Under the pieces are notes generated by a model. The model had not been told where the DNA came from, made no database searches, and was given only the letters and a program-made list of their open reading frames with translations. This document shows, piece by piece, positions 8,884-17,881 of a DNA stretch of 64,000 nt (positions are counted from its first letter, which is position 1; each line of letters opens with the position of its first letter). This DNA is from Paludibacteraceae bacterium (GTDB lineage: Bacteria > Bacteroidota > Bacteroidia > Bacteroidales > Paludibacteraceae). Made by a program: the position numbers and the translations under genes. The stretch spans positions 1-64,000 of the forward strand of contig JAFZNG010000006.1 in the NCBI GenBank assembly GCA_017551025.1, given 5' to 3'.

Positions 8884-10298
8884 ATTTTCTGCTGATATTG
8901 TTTATCTACTTCGTGTCGTTTCTGGACAAGCCGGAGAAGACCGCTCCGCAACTCTCACCGCGTGCCGTCGAGCAGCGCCAGAAATGGAATATCCCCACCG
9001 ATGAGATGGATTATCCGGTGAGCCGGATGTATCTGGATAGTCTGCGCCGCATGGGCGTTCGGGTGCATCATAGCAGTCGTTGGTTCAACGGCGCCACCTG
9101 TGAGATGAGCGAGACCCTCGCCCAGAAAGTAGCCAATCTGGGTTTTGTCACTTCCGTAGAGATGACCCGCGACAATAGTGCACCGATCTATGGGCCGCAA
9201 AAACGGCGCATGGCGAATGGCGAATGGCTGACGGCTAACGGCTCCGGCCGTTGGACCGACCGGCAGTTGGCGCTCTACAACCTCACGCCGCTTCACGAGG
9301 CGGGCTACGAGGGACAAGGTATCCTGCTGACCGTTTGCGACGGCGGATTCTATAATGCCAACACCATGGCTTGTTTTCGTCAGAGTCAGGAGTTGGGCCA
9401 TTTCGACTTCACCGACGACGGCGATGATTTCTACGGTTCGTCCGGCACCCACGGTTCGGAGTGCCTGAGCCTCATATCGGGTATACTGACCGACGAGTAC
9501 GGCGGTTATTACGGTGCTGCCACCCGCTCGAACTACTACCTCATGCGTTCCGAAGAAGCCGAGCACGAGAGTCCGAAGGAGATGGACAACCTAGTGGCAG
9601 CCTTGGAGAAAGCCGACTCGCTGGGTGTCAATGTCTTCTCCGCTTCGTTGGGCTATGCGTATTTCGATAACGACGACTGGACGCTCGACAAACTAACCGA
9701 CCTGGACGGACTGACCACCCGTTGCAGTCGTGCCGCTACGATCGCCGCACGCAAAGGTATGCTCGTCTGTATTGCCGCCGGTAACGAGGGCACCAGTGCC
9801 TGGCGCACGATATCCGCACCGGCTGACGCCGATAGTATCCTCACGGTAGGAGCGGTGACGGCAGATAGCCTCGTGGGCGATTTCTCCAGTTACGGTCCGA
9901 GTAGCGACGGCCGTATCAAGCCGGAGGTGTGTGCGGTAGGTGTCCAATCAACGGTCGTCTATCCCGTCGGCGATATGATAATTACGGGTAACGGCACCAG
10001 TTTTGCGACGCCCCTCTTGGCCGGACTGGCATGTTCGCTCTGGTCAGCACTGCCGGATGAGAATGCGATGCAGATACGCGAGCGTATTATCCGCAGTGCC
10101 CACCGTCACGAGCACCCGGATCGCGAGAACCATATAGGCTACGGTATTCCGGATGCCTGGGCGGCCTATACGATGCAGCTGGAGGGAATACAGAATACAG
10201 CATATAGCATACCGGCTCAGAAGATCTTGCGCGACGGACAGATCCTTATCATCCGCAACGGCATGGAATATACCGTGCAGGGAATCCGCCTGGAATAA
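8880..10298 (+). CDS. Subtilisin-like serine protease (S8) with Por-like C-terminal tail
   Basis: 472 residues. The catalytic triad is visible: Asp in TVCDGGF (about 153), His in GTHGSE (about 190) and Ser in GNGTSFATP (about 374); Asn of the oxyanion hole is probably in AAGNEG (about 300). The N-terminus is hydrophobic (MHFLLILFIYFVSFL) and could act as a signal peptide. The C-terminal tail (ILRDGQILIIRNGMEYTVQGIRLE region) resembles the short C-terminal domains of Bacteroidales surface proteins exported by type IX secretion. Residues about 111-122 (MANGEWLTANGS) come from an in-frame heptamer array, between the pro-region and catalytic domain. Stop codon overlaps the terminator tract of the antisense SRP RNA. 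Confidence 0.9.
   Translation: MHFLLILFIYFVSFLDKPEKTAPQLSPRAVEQRQKWNIPTDEMDYPVSRMYLDSLRRMGVRVHHSSRWFNGATCEMSETLAQKVANLGFVTSVEMTRDNSAPIYGPQKRRMANGEWLTANGSGRWTDRQLALYNLTPLHEAGYEGQGILLTVCDGGFYNANTMACFRQSQELGHFDFTDDGDDFYGSSGTHGSECLSLISGILTDEYGGYYGAATRSNYYLMRSEEAEHESPKEMDNLVAALEKADSLGVNVFSASLGYAYFDNDDWTLDKLTDLDGLTTRCSRAATIAARKGMLVCIAAGNEGTSAWRTISAPADADSILTVGAVTADSLVGDFSSYGPSSDGRIKPEVCAVGVQSTVVYPVGDMIITGNGTSFATPLLAGLACSLWSALPDENAMQIRERIIRSAHRHEHPDRENHIGYGIPDAWAAYTMQLEGIQNTAYSIPAQKILRDGQILIIRNGMEYTVQGIRLE
9210..9244. repeat. Tandem heptamer repeat inside the subtilase gene
   Basis: ATGGCGA twice, ATGGCTG, ACGGCTA, ACGGCTC. Reverse complement of the AGCCATT / CGCCATT heptamers found at 8387, 30439 and 53991. 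Translated in frame as a short MANGEWLTANG stretch. Confidence 0.85.
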
Positions 10299-10427
10299 AA
10301 AAAAGGTAGGCTAACTATGTCGCACCGCTACAACCTCCTACCCTTGCTTCGGTCAAGACCTGGGGGAATTCAGAGGGAGCTGGTCGCATAGCACCTACCT
10401 ATAAGTCGCCTTCGTTTTTTCAAAAGC
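10297..10427 (-). ncRNA. ffs: Signal recognition particle RNA (4.5S-like)
   Basis: Minus-strand RNA that in bacteria scaffolds Ffh and FtsY during co-translational targeting. The core at 10305-10399 closes with GGTAGG / CCTACC and CTATG / CATAG helices; inside are CTGAATTCCCCCAGGT and GAAGCAAGGGTAG, matching the conserved small bacterial SRP RNA (CTGAACTCCCCCAGG ... AGCAAGGGTAG). The 3' end runs into eight Us. Between AGGTC and GAAGCA the expected CGGAAG (closing pair plus GGAA tetraloop) is replaced by UUGACC. A 5' extension forms a GTCGC/GCGAC hairpin (10405-10430) that may be trimmed. The promoter is at 10433-10464. Identity is inferred from these motifs; the exact ends are not known. Confidence 0.85.
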
Positions 10428-10432
10428 GACGA

Positions 10433-10464
10433 CAAAATTACTGCTTTTTTTTGACATACGCAAA
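10433..10464 (-). promoter_or_regulatory. Promoter of SRP RNA
   Basis: Minus strand -33 TTTGCGTATGTCA (10452-10464), 20 bp from TTTG, -7 TAATTTTG (10433-10440). Predicted start near 10427. It lies in the region before the helicase gene that runs the other way. Confidence 0.88.
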
Positions 10465-10486
10465 TTTTTTGGCAAAAAAATACAAA

Positions 10487-11893
10487 TTGCTGGTTGATTT
10501 TATCATATCGCGCATTCGAGCCGAACTTCCGTTTGAGCCGAACGAGGAAAAAGAAGCCCTGTTTCAAGTACTCGGCCGCTACCTGGTTTCTACCGAACAA
10601 CGCAAGGCTTTTATCCTGAGCGGCTACGCCGGAACGGGTAAGACCAGTGTGGTCTCGGCGCTGGTGCGGGCGATGGAAAAGCTCAACCAGCCCTGCGTCC
10701 TGATCGCCCCTACAGGTCGTGCCGCCAAGGTCATCGCGCGTTATGCCGACCGCCCTGCATATACAATCCATAAGTATATCTACCGTCAGGACCAACTCGG
10801 TGTCGAGTCCTTCTCGCTCAGCGAGAACCGCCACCAGCATACCCTCTTTATCGTGGACGAATCGTCTATGATTTCCGCCACGCGTGACAATGCCTCCTTC
10901 GGTAGCGGCAACCTATTGGACGACCTGGTACGTTTTGTCTATCAGGGACAAGGCTGTCACATGCTCCTTCTCGGCGACTCGGCACAGTTGCCGCCCATCG
11001 GTACTACCGCCAGTCCCGCACTCTCCCCTACCCGTCTGGCAGGATACGGATTACAAGTCAGTCATTTCCAGCTTACGCAGGTCGCTCGTCAGGCCCTGGA
11101 TAGCGGTATCCTGGCCAACGCAACACGATTGCGCACCTTGCTCAACGACCCGCTATCCGTGACCATGGAAGACATGCGTCCCCAAGCGGCCGAAGACCTC
11201 ATCATGCTGCGCGGCGCAGAGGTCGTGGAGCAATTGGAGCGAAGCTATCAAGAAGTAGGTGCGGAAGAGACACTTATCATCACCCGCTCCAACCGGGCCA
11301 CCAACCTCTACAACCAAGGCGTACGGGCACGTATCCTGTGGAAAGAGGACGAGTTCTCCACCGCCGACCGACTCATGGTCAGCAAGAACAATTATTTCTG
11401 GACCCGGGAATACGAGGGTATCGACTTCCTGGCCAACGGTGACTCGCTGGAAGTCGTCCGCACCCGCAACCAGCACGAGATGTACGGTTTTCGCTTCGTC
11501 GAGGCCAGTCTGCGGGCGGTGGATTACGACTACGAGATCGACGCACTCGTATGGCTCGACACGCTCTTTACCGACACGCCGGAGGACAACTACCGCATGC
11601 AGCAACAGCTCTTCCAGGCTATCGCCGAAGACTACCCGGAGATCAAGAACCGCAAAGAACGCACCAAACTCATCTACCAGTCGCCGTATTATAACGCGCT
11701 GCAGGTGCGTTTTGCGTATGCCGTCACGTGCCATAAGGCGCAAGGCGGCCAGTGGCGACACGTATATATCAATCCGGGCACGATCGCCCAGGACGCCGAA
11801 CGCATGGCCTCTCCCGCCGAACGAACCGCCTACCTGCGCTGGCTCTACACCGCCCTCACCCGTGCCACCGACCGCATCTACTGGCTCCGATAA
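10487..11893 (+). CDS. RecD-like ATP-dependent DNA helicase (UvrD/RecD superfamily 1)
   Basis: About 468 residues with the TTG start chosen here; a longer frame opens at TTG 10451 but would overlap the SRP RNA promoter, and relatives begin near the LVDFIISRIRAELPFEP region. Walker A GYAGTGKTS (near residue 46), Walker B IVDESSMIS, motif III-like GDSAQLPPIG and the C-terminal UvrD_C_2 motif VTCHKAQGGQW ... YTALTRATDRIYW are all present, so the enzyme should hydrolyse ATP and unwind DNA. The family is often annotated as ATP-dependent RecD-like helicase or exodeoxyribonuclease; no nuclease domain is visible. Stand-alone gene, divergent from SRP RNA. Confidence 0.88.
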   Translation: MLVDFIISRIRAELPFEPNEEKEALFQVLGRYLVSTEQRKAFILSGYAGTGKTSVVSALVRAMEKLNQPCVLIAPTGRAAKVIARYADRPAYTIHKYIYRQDQLGVESFSLSENRHQHTLFIVDESSMISATRDNASFGSGNLLDDLVRFVYQGQGCHMLLLGDSAQLPPIGTTASPALSPTRLAGYGLQVSHFQLTQVARQALDSGILANATRLRTLLNDPLSVTMEDMRPQAAEDLIMLRGAEVVEQLERSYQEVGAEETLIITRSNRATNLYNQGVRARILWKEDEFSTADRLMVSKNNYFWTREYEGIDFLANGDSLEVVRTRNQHEMYGFRFVEASLRAVDYDYEIDALVWLDTLFTDTPEDNYRMQQQLFQAIAEDYPEIKNRKERTKLIYQSPYYNALQVRFAYAVTCHKAQGGQWRHVYINPGTIAQDAERMASPAERTAYLRWLYTALTRATDRIYWLR

Positions 11894-11936
11894 GCTAAAA
11901 AAAAAATGCCGAATTTTCAAAAAAGTGGCATACACA

Positions 11937-11968
11937 TTTGTGTATGTCATTTTTTTTTTGTAATTTTG
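11937..11968 (+). promoter_or_regulatory. Promoter of the lipoprotein-OmpA gene pair
   Basis: -33 TTTG (11937-11940, TTTGTGTATGTCA), 20 bp, -7 TAATTTTG (11961-11968). The start codon used for the next gene is at 12014, leaving a leader of about 40 nt. Confidence 0.85.
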
Positions 11969-12013
11969 CACGCGGAAATGAAAATCATTTTTTCACACAA
12001 TAATTACAAAGCA

Positions 12014-13924
12014 ATGAAAATCTATCAACTTCCTGTGCTCATCTGTGCTTTTGCAGCCAGTGTCTTGCTGACCGGTTGCCGCTCGGATGTTGATGTGAAC
12101 AACATCGACACGAGTGCCGAGCTGGAGATGGGTATCGCGCTGCCGATCGGTAGCATGAGTTTTACAATTGAAGATTTCCTGGGCGCCGGCCTTGGTAATT
12201 TTTACATCGACACCATTCACGACGAGCAGGACTTGTACCTGGACGTCATCACGTGGAAAGACACGTTCGACATCGAGCGTAACTTCCATGCCGACTCCCT
12301 GGACCTTACCAACATGGTATCCAGCAAGAAGCTCACGCTGAATGTCTTTGACTATCTGTCTGCCTATCCTACCGCACCGGATGGCAAGAAGTACGTACCC
12401 GGAAGCGACACGCAAGCCACGATTCGCTTCACAATGCCTATCACCCTGAAAGGTATCAACAAGGAGATGGGTGGCGACCGCCTGGACAGTGCCCTCATCG
12501 AAATGGCACGCTTCACCTCGCAGATTCAGACCCAAAACATGAATCTGGATTGGAACTGGATCGACGAAGTAAACATCGAACTCGGTGCACAAGTCAACCG
12601 TCCGGCCGGCAACACCATGGTCGTTTACCGCAAAGGCGATGCCGGTGGTTACGGACAGGATATCAATACCGATATCGATGCGTTCACGATCTGCCTGATG
12701 AAGAATCGCAACCTCAACCCCGCAACCGAATGGAGCAAGTACGAGATCAACAACGTGATCGATACCTGTACGTTCTATATCAACTTTAAGTTCACCATCC
12801 CTTCCGGCGAGACAGCCGTGGTATCGCCGGGCGGCGGATTCGACTACAACCTGGACGTAGCTTTTATCAAGTACACCGCTATCTGGGGTAAGTTCGTGGC
12901 CTCCAACGACATGCACGACGAGGACACGATTATGATCAAGGATTATATCGGCATGCTCGACTTCCTCACACGCGCCAATATGCCGTTTGCTTATCCTAAG
13001 ATCGACATGCACGTCATCACGCATATCGCGGGTGCGATCACGCTCGACGGCGACTACCTCTACGCCATCGATGCGAACAATAAGAAGACCTACGCCGAAT
13101 TCTATGCCAGCCGTCAGCACAACTTCTCGCCTGTCATTGTCGAGGGTCAGTACCTGCCGCTGAGCAGCCAGATTGGCGACTCGACGACTAATCTGATTAT
13201 TCCCTTCAGCGAGAAAGACGACCAAGGCCGCATCGACCGCCTGTTTGCCAACATGCCGCAGATGTTAGGCTATAAGTTCAATGTCAACTTCAACTACCAG
13301 AAGACGCCGCAGATCCGTATCACCCCGAATACCGCGATCCGCATCAGCGCCATCTGTAAGCTGCCGATGATCTTCAACCACGGCTTGTTTATCGACTACA
13401 ACGATACCATCAAGGATGTTAAGCTGAGCCAATTCAGCATCGACTCGCTGATTGCCGATGTAGATGTTATCGATACGGTGAAGGCTTCTAACCTGCGCCT
13501 CGTGCTCAACGCCGAGAACACCATGCCGCTCGATATCAAGGGCGTGATGCGTTGCTACGACGAGCAGGGCAAGCTGCTCATGGATCCTACCGACCCGACC
13601 AAGCCGCTCATGCTGTTTGAGGAAGATCCCGTACGTGGCGATACGCTCTATTTTGCCGCCGCCAAGTATACCAATACCTACGGTATCTGGGCACAAACCG
13701 AGCCGGGCAAGACCCGTAATGTCGTACGCATCTCGAAGGCGAAGATGGATATGCTGCCCAAGATCAAGAATATCGTCTACTATGCCGTCATCGACGACAA
13801 GTCGCTCAATGCCAGCCTGCCGAACTTCAAGCTCACCAAGAACATGGGCCTGAAATTCAAGATCGGCCTCTCGGCAAACGCGGATGCGATCTTCAACTTT
13901 GACAACAAGAACAATAACCAATAA
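12014..13924 (+). CDS. Large exported lipoprotein, function unknown
   Basis: 636 residues from the ATG at 12014, chosen because the promoter (-7 at 11961) lies inside the longer open frame and because the protein then starts with a lipoprotein signal peptide (MKIYQLPVLICAF...) ending in LLTGC, the lipobox. The mature protein is beta-rich with repeated aspartate/threonine strands, consistent with stacked beta-sandwich domains. No catalytic motif is seen. It is followed after 16 bp by the OmpA-family gene, so the two are probably co-transcribed and may work together at the outer membrane. I do not recognise the family more closely than a Bacteroidales surface lipoprotein. Confidence 0.8.
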   Translation: MKIYQLPVLICAFAASVLLTGCRSDVDVNNIDTSAELEMGIALPIGSMSFTIEDFLGAGLGNFYIDTIHDEQDLYLDVITWKDTFDIERNFHADSLDLTNMVSSKKLTLNVFDYLSAYPTAPDGKKYVPGSDTQATIRFTMPITLKGINKEMGGDRLDSALIEMARFTSQIQTQNMNLDWNWIDEVNIELGAQVNRPAGNTMVVYRKGDAGGYGQDINTDIDAFTICLMKNRNLNPATEWSKYEINNVIDTCTFYINFKFTIPSGETAVVSPGGGFDYNLDVAFIKYTAIWGKFVASNDMHDEDTIMIKDYIGMLDFLTRANMPFAYPKIDMHVITHIAGAITLDGDYLYAIDANNKKTYAEFYASRQHNFSPVIVEGQYLPLSSQIGDSTTNLIIPFSEKDDQGRIDRLFANMPQMLGYKFNVNFNYQKTPQIRITPNTAIRISAICKLPMIFNHGLFIDYNDTIKDVKLSQFSIDSLIADVDVIDTVKASNLRLVLNAENTMPLDIKGVMRCYDEQGKLLMDPTDPTKPLMLFEEDPVRGDTLYFAAAKYTNTYGIWAQTEPGKTRNVVRISKAKMDMLPKIKNIVYYAVIDDKSLNASLPNFKLTKNMGLKFKIGLSANADAIFNFDNKNNNQ

Positions 13925-13940
13925 TTAGGAGGACACTGCA

Positions 13941-16511
13941 ATGAAAAAGACTATGAAACGATTCGGACTGGTAGCCCTCCTCACCCTGATGACACTCAGC
14001 ATTGAGGCACAACAGGTGACCACCATGTACTTCCTCGAGAACGCTCCGATGCGTCACGTGCTCAACCCTGCTTTCCAACCCGTCAGCAAGGGGTATATCA
14101 ACTTCACGCCGCTGGGCTACTCCAGCCTCTGGGTGGGCAACAACTCGCTTACCATGAGCGACGTTCTCTATACCTATCAGGGGCAGACCATTACCGCCCT
14201 TCACCCCGAAGGCGGTGACCGTCAGGCCCTGCTCAACCGTTTCCGAAAATTGACGCTCGTCAACGGAGACATTACCTTAGGTTTGCTCAATATGGGTTTC
14301 CGCATCAAAGATGACGGTTATTTCACCCTGGGTATCAACCAGAAAGTAGACCTCGGCATCAGCCTGCCCAAGACTATGTTCGATTTCCTGCTGGGCGGCG
14401 GTATGACCGACCTGGAGGGTGGTATCAACTACTTCAACCTCACCCGTCTCGGTGCGTATGCTAACGTATTTACCGAGGTGAGTGGCGGTTATTCCCACCG
14501 TATCAACGATCACTGGACCGTCGGTGGTAAACTCAAGGTGCTGCTCGGTGAAGCCTATATCGGTGCACGCACCAAGAACCTGGGTATCGATGCCTCTACC
14601 GAACAATGGTGGCTGCACGGCAACATGGATCTGGCTGTCGCTGCTCCGGTGAATTGGGACTTCCTGCCTACCACGATCAACAACTTCGACGACCTGACGA
14701 ATTCGTTCAAGAACTTCGATCCCAAGAAGCATATGAAGTACGCACCTGCCGGTTACGGTGCTGCCATCGACCTCGGTTTTACCTACAAGCCTATCGAACA
14801 AGTCCAGATCTCAGCCGCGCTGGTTGATCTCGGATTTATCTACTGGAACAACTCCCGTAAACTCGGTTGCTCGATCGATACGATCTTCGACGGCGTAGGC
14901 GAGTTCCAATATAGCGACTACACGGACGAGAACGGTCAGTTCCAGAGCGACAAACTCAAAGATGACGTCGTCACCAACCTCAAGAATATCGTCAATGCCA
15001 TCGACATTGATGAGGTACAGAAGAAAGGCTTTGCCCGCATGGTTTCCGCCAAACTGAACGTAGGTGTGGATGCTAATTTCTGGGAGAACCGTGTCGGCGT
15101 AGGTGTGCTGTCGCAGACCCGCATGTACGATAATAAGTTCTACGAGGAAGTGACCGTAGGTGCCGCTTTGCGTCCGTGCAACTGGTTCAACCTGGCCGTC
15201 TCCTACTCGCTCTGCCAGAATGGCAAGTATAGTGATATCGGTGCCGGTCTAAGCTTCATGCCCTACGATGGTATCAACATGACGCTGGCCATGGACTATA
15301 TCCCCACCAACTATGCCGGTATGGATATCAATGGTCAGAAAAAATATGTCCTGCCCTACAAGACCAAAGGCGTCAACCTGGCACTCGGCTTCTCGATCTG
15401 CTGGGGCTCCAATAAGAAAGACAAGGATAAAGACGGTGTATGGGACAAACTGGATCTCTGCCCGAATACCCCGGTGGGTGTACAGGTGGATGAGCACGGT
15501 TGTCCGCTGGATGAAGACAACGACGGTGTACCCGACTACCTCGACCACTGTCTGGGCACGCCTGCCGCAGCACTCGGCACGATCGACTCGGTAGGTTGTC
15601 CTATTGACTCGGATCAGGACGGTGTACCCGACTACCTCGACCGCTGTCCGAATACGCCGAAAGAAGCGCTCGGTCAGACCAACGAAGAGGGTTGTCCGAT
15701 CGACTCGGACCAGGACGGCGTAGCCGACTACCTCGACCGCTGCCCCAACACGCCGCGTGAGGCTATCGGTCATGTAGATGCCCAGGGTTGTGAGCTGGAT
15801 AGCGACGGCGACGGCATACCCGACTACCTGGATCGTTGTCCCGGTACGCCGGAGGGCGCAAGCGTAGATGAGAACGGTTGTGAACTGGATACCGATGGCG
15901 ACGGCGTACCCGACTGGCGTGACGAATGTCCGAAGACCCGCAAAGAAGCACTCGGTCATACCGACGAGAAGGGTTGCGACCTCGACTCGGACCACGACGG
16001 TGTACCCGACTGGCAAGACGAATGCCCGATGGTAGCCGGCGTGAAAGAGAACAAGGGTTGCCCGGAGGTAAAACGTGAGATCCGTCAACTGCTCAAGAAA
16101 GCGATGCAAGGTATCGAGTTTGAGACCGCCCGCGCTACTATCAAGCCCGCCTCTTATCCGCTGCTCGACGAGATTGCACAGCAGTTTATCGACAACCCGT
16201 CCTTCATCATCGAGGTACAAGGTCATACCGACAATACCGGTAATGCGGAGAAGAACATGGAACTCTCGCAAAACCGTGCGAACGCCGTACGCGACTACCT
16301 CATCAGCAAGGGCGTACCCGCCGAGCGCATGACCGCACACGGTTACGGTCAAGATCGTCCGATCTCGGACAACAGCACCAAGGCCGGACGTGCTAAGAAC
16401 CGTCGTGTAGAGTTTGACATCACCTTTGAGCAGGTAACCGTCGAGACCGTACTCGATCATGCCGATCCCGTTGTAGAAGAGACGGAAGCCGCACAACCGA
16501 CACAAGAATAA
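13941..16511 (+). CDS. OmpA-family protein: DUF5723-like barrel, seven thrombospondin type 3 repeats, peptidoglycan-binding domain
   Basis: 856 residues, signal peptide ending near IEAQQ. Residues about 25-490 resemble the Bacteroidota PorV/DUF5723-type outer-membrane barrel (NPAFQP, repeated strands). Residues about 495-700 hold seven calcium-binding thrombospondin type 3 repeats of the form DxDxDGVxDxxDxCPxTP. The C-terminal 120 residues are an OmpA domain with VQGHTDNTGNAEKNMELSQNRANAVRDYL divided over the peptidoglycan-binding site (HTD, NxxLSxxRA). This anchors the outer membrane to the cell wall. An AGGAGG sequence 9 nt before the start codon is unusual here, where most genes lack a Shine-Dalgarno site. 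Confidence 0.92.
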   Translation: MKKTMKRFGLVALLTLMTLSIEAQQVTTMYFLENAPMRHVLNPAFQPVSKGYINFTPLGYSSLWVGNNSLTMSDVLYTYQGQTITALHPEGGDRQALLNRFRKLTLVNGDITLGLLNMGFRIKDDGYFTLGINQKVDLGISLPKTMFDFLLGGGMTDLEGGINYFNLTRLGAYANVFTEVSGGYSHRINDHWTVGGKLKVLLGEAYIGARTKNLGIDASTEQWWLHGNMDLAVAAPVNWDFLPTTINNFDDLTNSFKNFDPKKHMKYAPAGYGAAIDLGFTYKPIEQVQISAALVDLGFIYWNNSRKLGCSIDTIFDGVGEFQYSDYTDENGQFQSDKLKDDVVTNLKNIVNAIDIDEVQKKGFARMVSAKLNVGVDANFWENRVGVGVLSQTRMYDNKFYEEVTVGAALRPCNWFNLAVSYSLCQNGKYSDIGAGLSFMPYDGINMTLAMDYIPTNYAGMDINGQKKYVLPYKTKGVNLALGFSICWGSNKKDKDKDGVWDKLDLCPNTPVGVQVDEHGCPLDEDNDGVPDYLDHCLGTPAAALGTIDSVGCPIDSDQDGVPDYLDRCPNTPKEALGQTNEEGCPIDSDQDGVADYLDRCPNTPREAIGHVDAQGCELDSDGDGIPDYLDRCPGTPEGASVDENGCELDTDGDGVPDWRDECPKTRKEALGHTDEKGCDLDSDHDGVPDWQDECPMVAGVKENKGCPEVKREIRQLLKKAMQGIEFETARATIKPASYPLLDEIAQQFIDNPSFIIEVQGHTDNTGNAEKNMELSQNRANAVRDYLISKGVPAERMTAHGYGQDRPISDNSTKAGRAKNRRVEFDITFEQVTVETVLDHADPVVEETEAAQPTQE

Positions 16512-16539
16512 AAATCACAAATCATAAATCATAAATCAA
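16512..16539. repeat. Tandem heptamer repeat (AAATCAT)
   Basis: AAATCAC, AAATCAT, AAATCAT, AAATCAA: four 7-bp units directly after the stop codon of the OmpA-family gene and just before yebC. Confidence 0.85.
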
Positions 16540-16546
16540 CTATTCT

Positions 16547-17263
16547 ATGGGAAGAGCTTTTGAATATCGCAAAGCGACCAAATTGAAACGTTGGGGTCAT
16601 ATGGCCCGTACATTCACAAAACTGGGAAAGGAAATCACTATTGCCGCTCGTGACGGCGGACCGGATCCCGACAGCAACCCTCGTCTGCGTACGCTGATCC
16701 AGCAATGTAAGAAGGAGAACATGCCGAAGGAGAATATCGATCGCGCTATCAAGAAAGCGACCGACAAATCGTCTGAGGGTTACAAGGAGATCAACTACGA
16801 AGGATACGGACCTCACGGTATCGCTATCTTCGTCGAGACCGCTACCGACAACAACATGCGTACCGTAGCCAACGTACGCTCCTACTTCACTAAGTTCGGC
16901 GGCACGCTCGGTACACAGGGTTCGCTCCAGTTCCTCTTCGACCGCAAGGCCTGCTTCACCGTTACGATGAAGGATGGCATCGACCTGGACGAACTCGAAC
17001 TGGAACTGATCGACTTCGGTGTCGAAGAACTCGAGAAAGACGAGGAAGAAGGTACGATTGTTATCTACGGTGACTTCGACCAGGCAAGCGCTATGCAGAA
17101 ATACCTGGAGGAGAACGGCTTCGAGATCCAGTCTTGTGAGTTTGTTCGTATCCCGAACGACTACAAGGAGTTGCCCGAAGACCAGAAAGAGGCCGTACAG
17201 AAACTCATCGACCGTATCGAGGAAGACGAGGATGTGCAAAATGTTTTCACAAATATGGCCTAA
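16547..17263 (+). CDS. yebC: YebC/PmpR-family protein (TACO1-like)
   Basis: 238 residues. The family binds DNA as a regulator in some bacteria, and members also help ribosomes through poly-proline stretches. The N-terminus MGRAFEYRKATKLKRWGHMARTF is the family hallmark (split here: MGRAFEYRKA, KRWGHMARTF), followed by KEITIAARDGGPDPDSNPRLR and the KKENMPKENIDRAIKKA helix. Length matches the usual 235-250. Its last 23 bases overlap the start of rsmG, implying coupled translation. Which of the two roles applies cannot be told from sequence. Confidence 0.95.
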   Translation: MGRAFEYRKATKLKRWGHMARTFTKLGKEITIAARDGGPDPDSNPRLRTLIQQCKKENMPKENIDRAIKKATDKSSEGYKEINYEGYGPHGIAIFVETATDNNMRTVANVRSYFTKFGGTLGTQGSLQFLFDRKACFTVTMKDGIDLDELELELIDFGVEELEKDEEEGTIVIYGDFDQASAMQKYLEENGFEIQSCEFVRIPNDYKELPEDQKEAVQKLIDRIEEDEDVQNVFTNMA

Positions 17264-17858
17264 TCTTACAGATCGTCAGGCTGAGCAGTTCGCTCAGCTT
17301 GACGCGCTGTATCGCGACTGGAACAGCAAGATCAACGTGATCTCGCGCAAGGATATCGATGCCTTGTACACCCATCATGTGCTCCACTCGCTGGCTATCG
17401 CCCGTGTACTGGGTTTCAAACCCGGCACGACGATCATGGACGTCGGTACGGGTGGCGGCTTCCCGGGTATACCCCTGGCGATCCTGTTTCCCGAGTGCCA
17501 ATTCCTGCTGGTAGATTCGGTACAGAAGAAGGTGCGCGTCGCCTCCGAGGTGGCGCAGGCGATCGGACTGGACAACGTAGAATGTATCTGGGAACGCGTA
17601 GAGCAGGAGAAACGTACGTTCGACTTTGTCGTCTCGCGTGGCGTGATGCCCCTACCCGATCTGGTCAAACTCACGCGTAAGAATATCGACCGCCACCAGC
17701 GTAACGCCTTGCCTAACGGCTGGCTGATCCTGAAGGGAGGCGACCTGCGTGACGAACTGCGTCCCTTCCGCTCGCTGGCAGAACTGACGCCGATTAGCGA
17801 ACTGTTTGACGACGAGTGGTTCCGCGAGAAATATGTCATCTATCTGCCTAATCATTAA
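17241..17858 (+). CDS. rsmG: 16S rRNA (guanine-N7)-methyltransferase RsmG/GidB
   Basis: 205 residues. Methylates N7 of a guanine in the 530 loop region of 16S rRNA using SAM. MDVGTGGGFPGIPLA is the SAM-binding motif I, followed by LLVDSVQKKVRVA (motif II) and VSRGVMPL (motif IV). The ATG at 17241 (MFSQIWPNLTDRQ) was chosen over the longer frame because it gives the normal family length; it overlaps yebC by 23 bp. A second in-frame ATG lies 9 bp upstream. Same strand as, and 23 bp before, the MBL hydrolase. Confidence 0.93.
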   Translation: MFSQIWPNLTDRQAEQFAQLDALYRDWNSKINVISRKDIDALYTHHVLHSLAIARVLGFKPGTTIMDVGTGGGFPGIPLAILFPECQFLLVDSVQKKVRVASEVAQAIGLDNVECIWERVEQEKRTFDFVVSRGVMPLPDLVKLTRKNIDRHQRNALPNGWLILKGGDLRDELRPFRSLAELTPISELFDDEWFREKYVIYLPNH

Positions 17859-17881
17859 GCCGGAGGATGCCTGTCAGTAGT

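Noticed and set aside
10451-10486. Longer N-terminus for the RecD-like helicase
   Set aside because: The extra 12 residues coincide with the SRP RNA -33 element, and homologues start near the second TTG.
15249-16505. Open frame antisense to the thrombospondin type 3 repeats
   Set aside because: Its periodic Val/Tyr/Thr-rich sequence is only the complement of the Asp-rich repeats.
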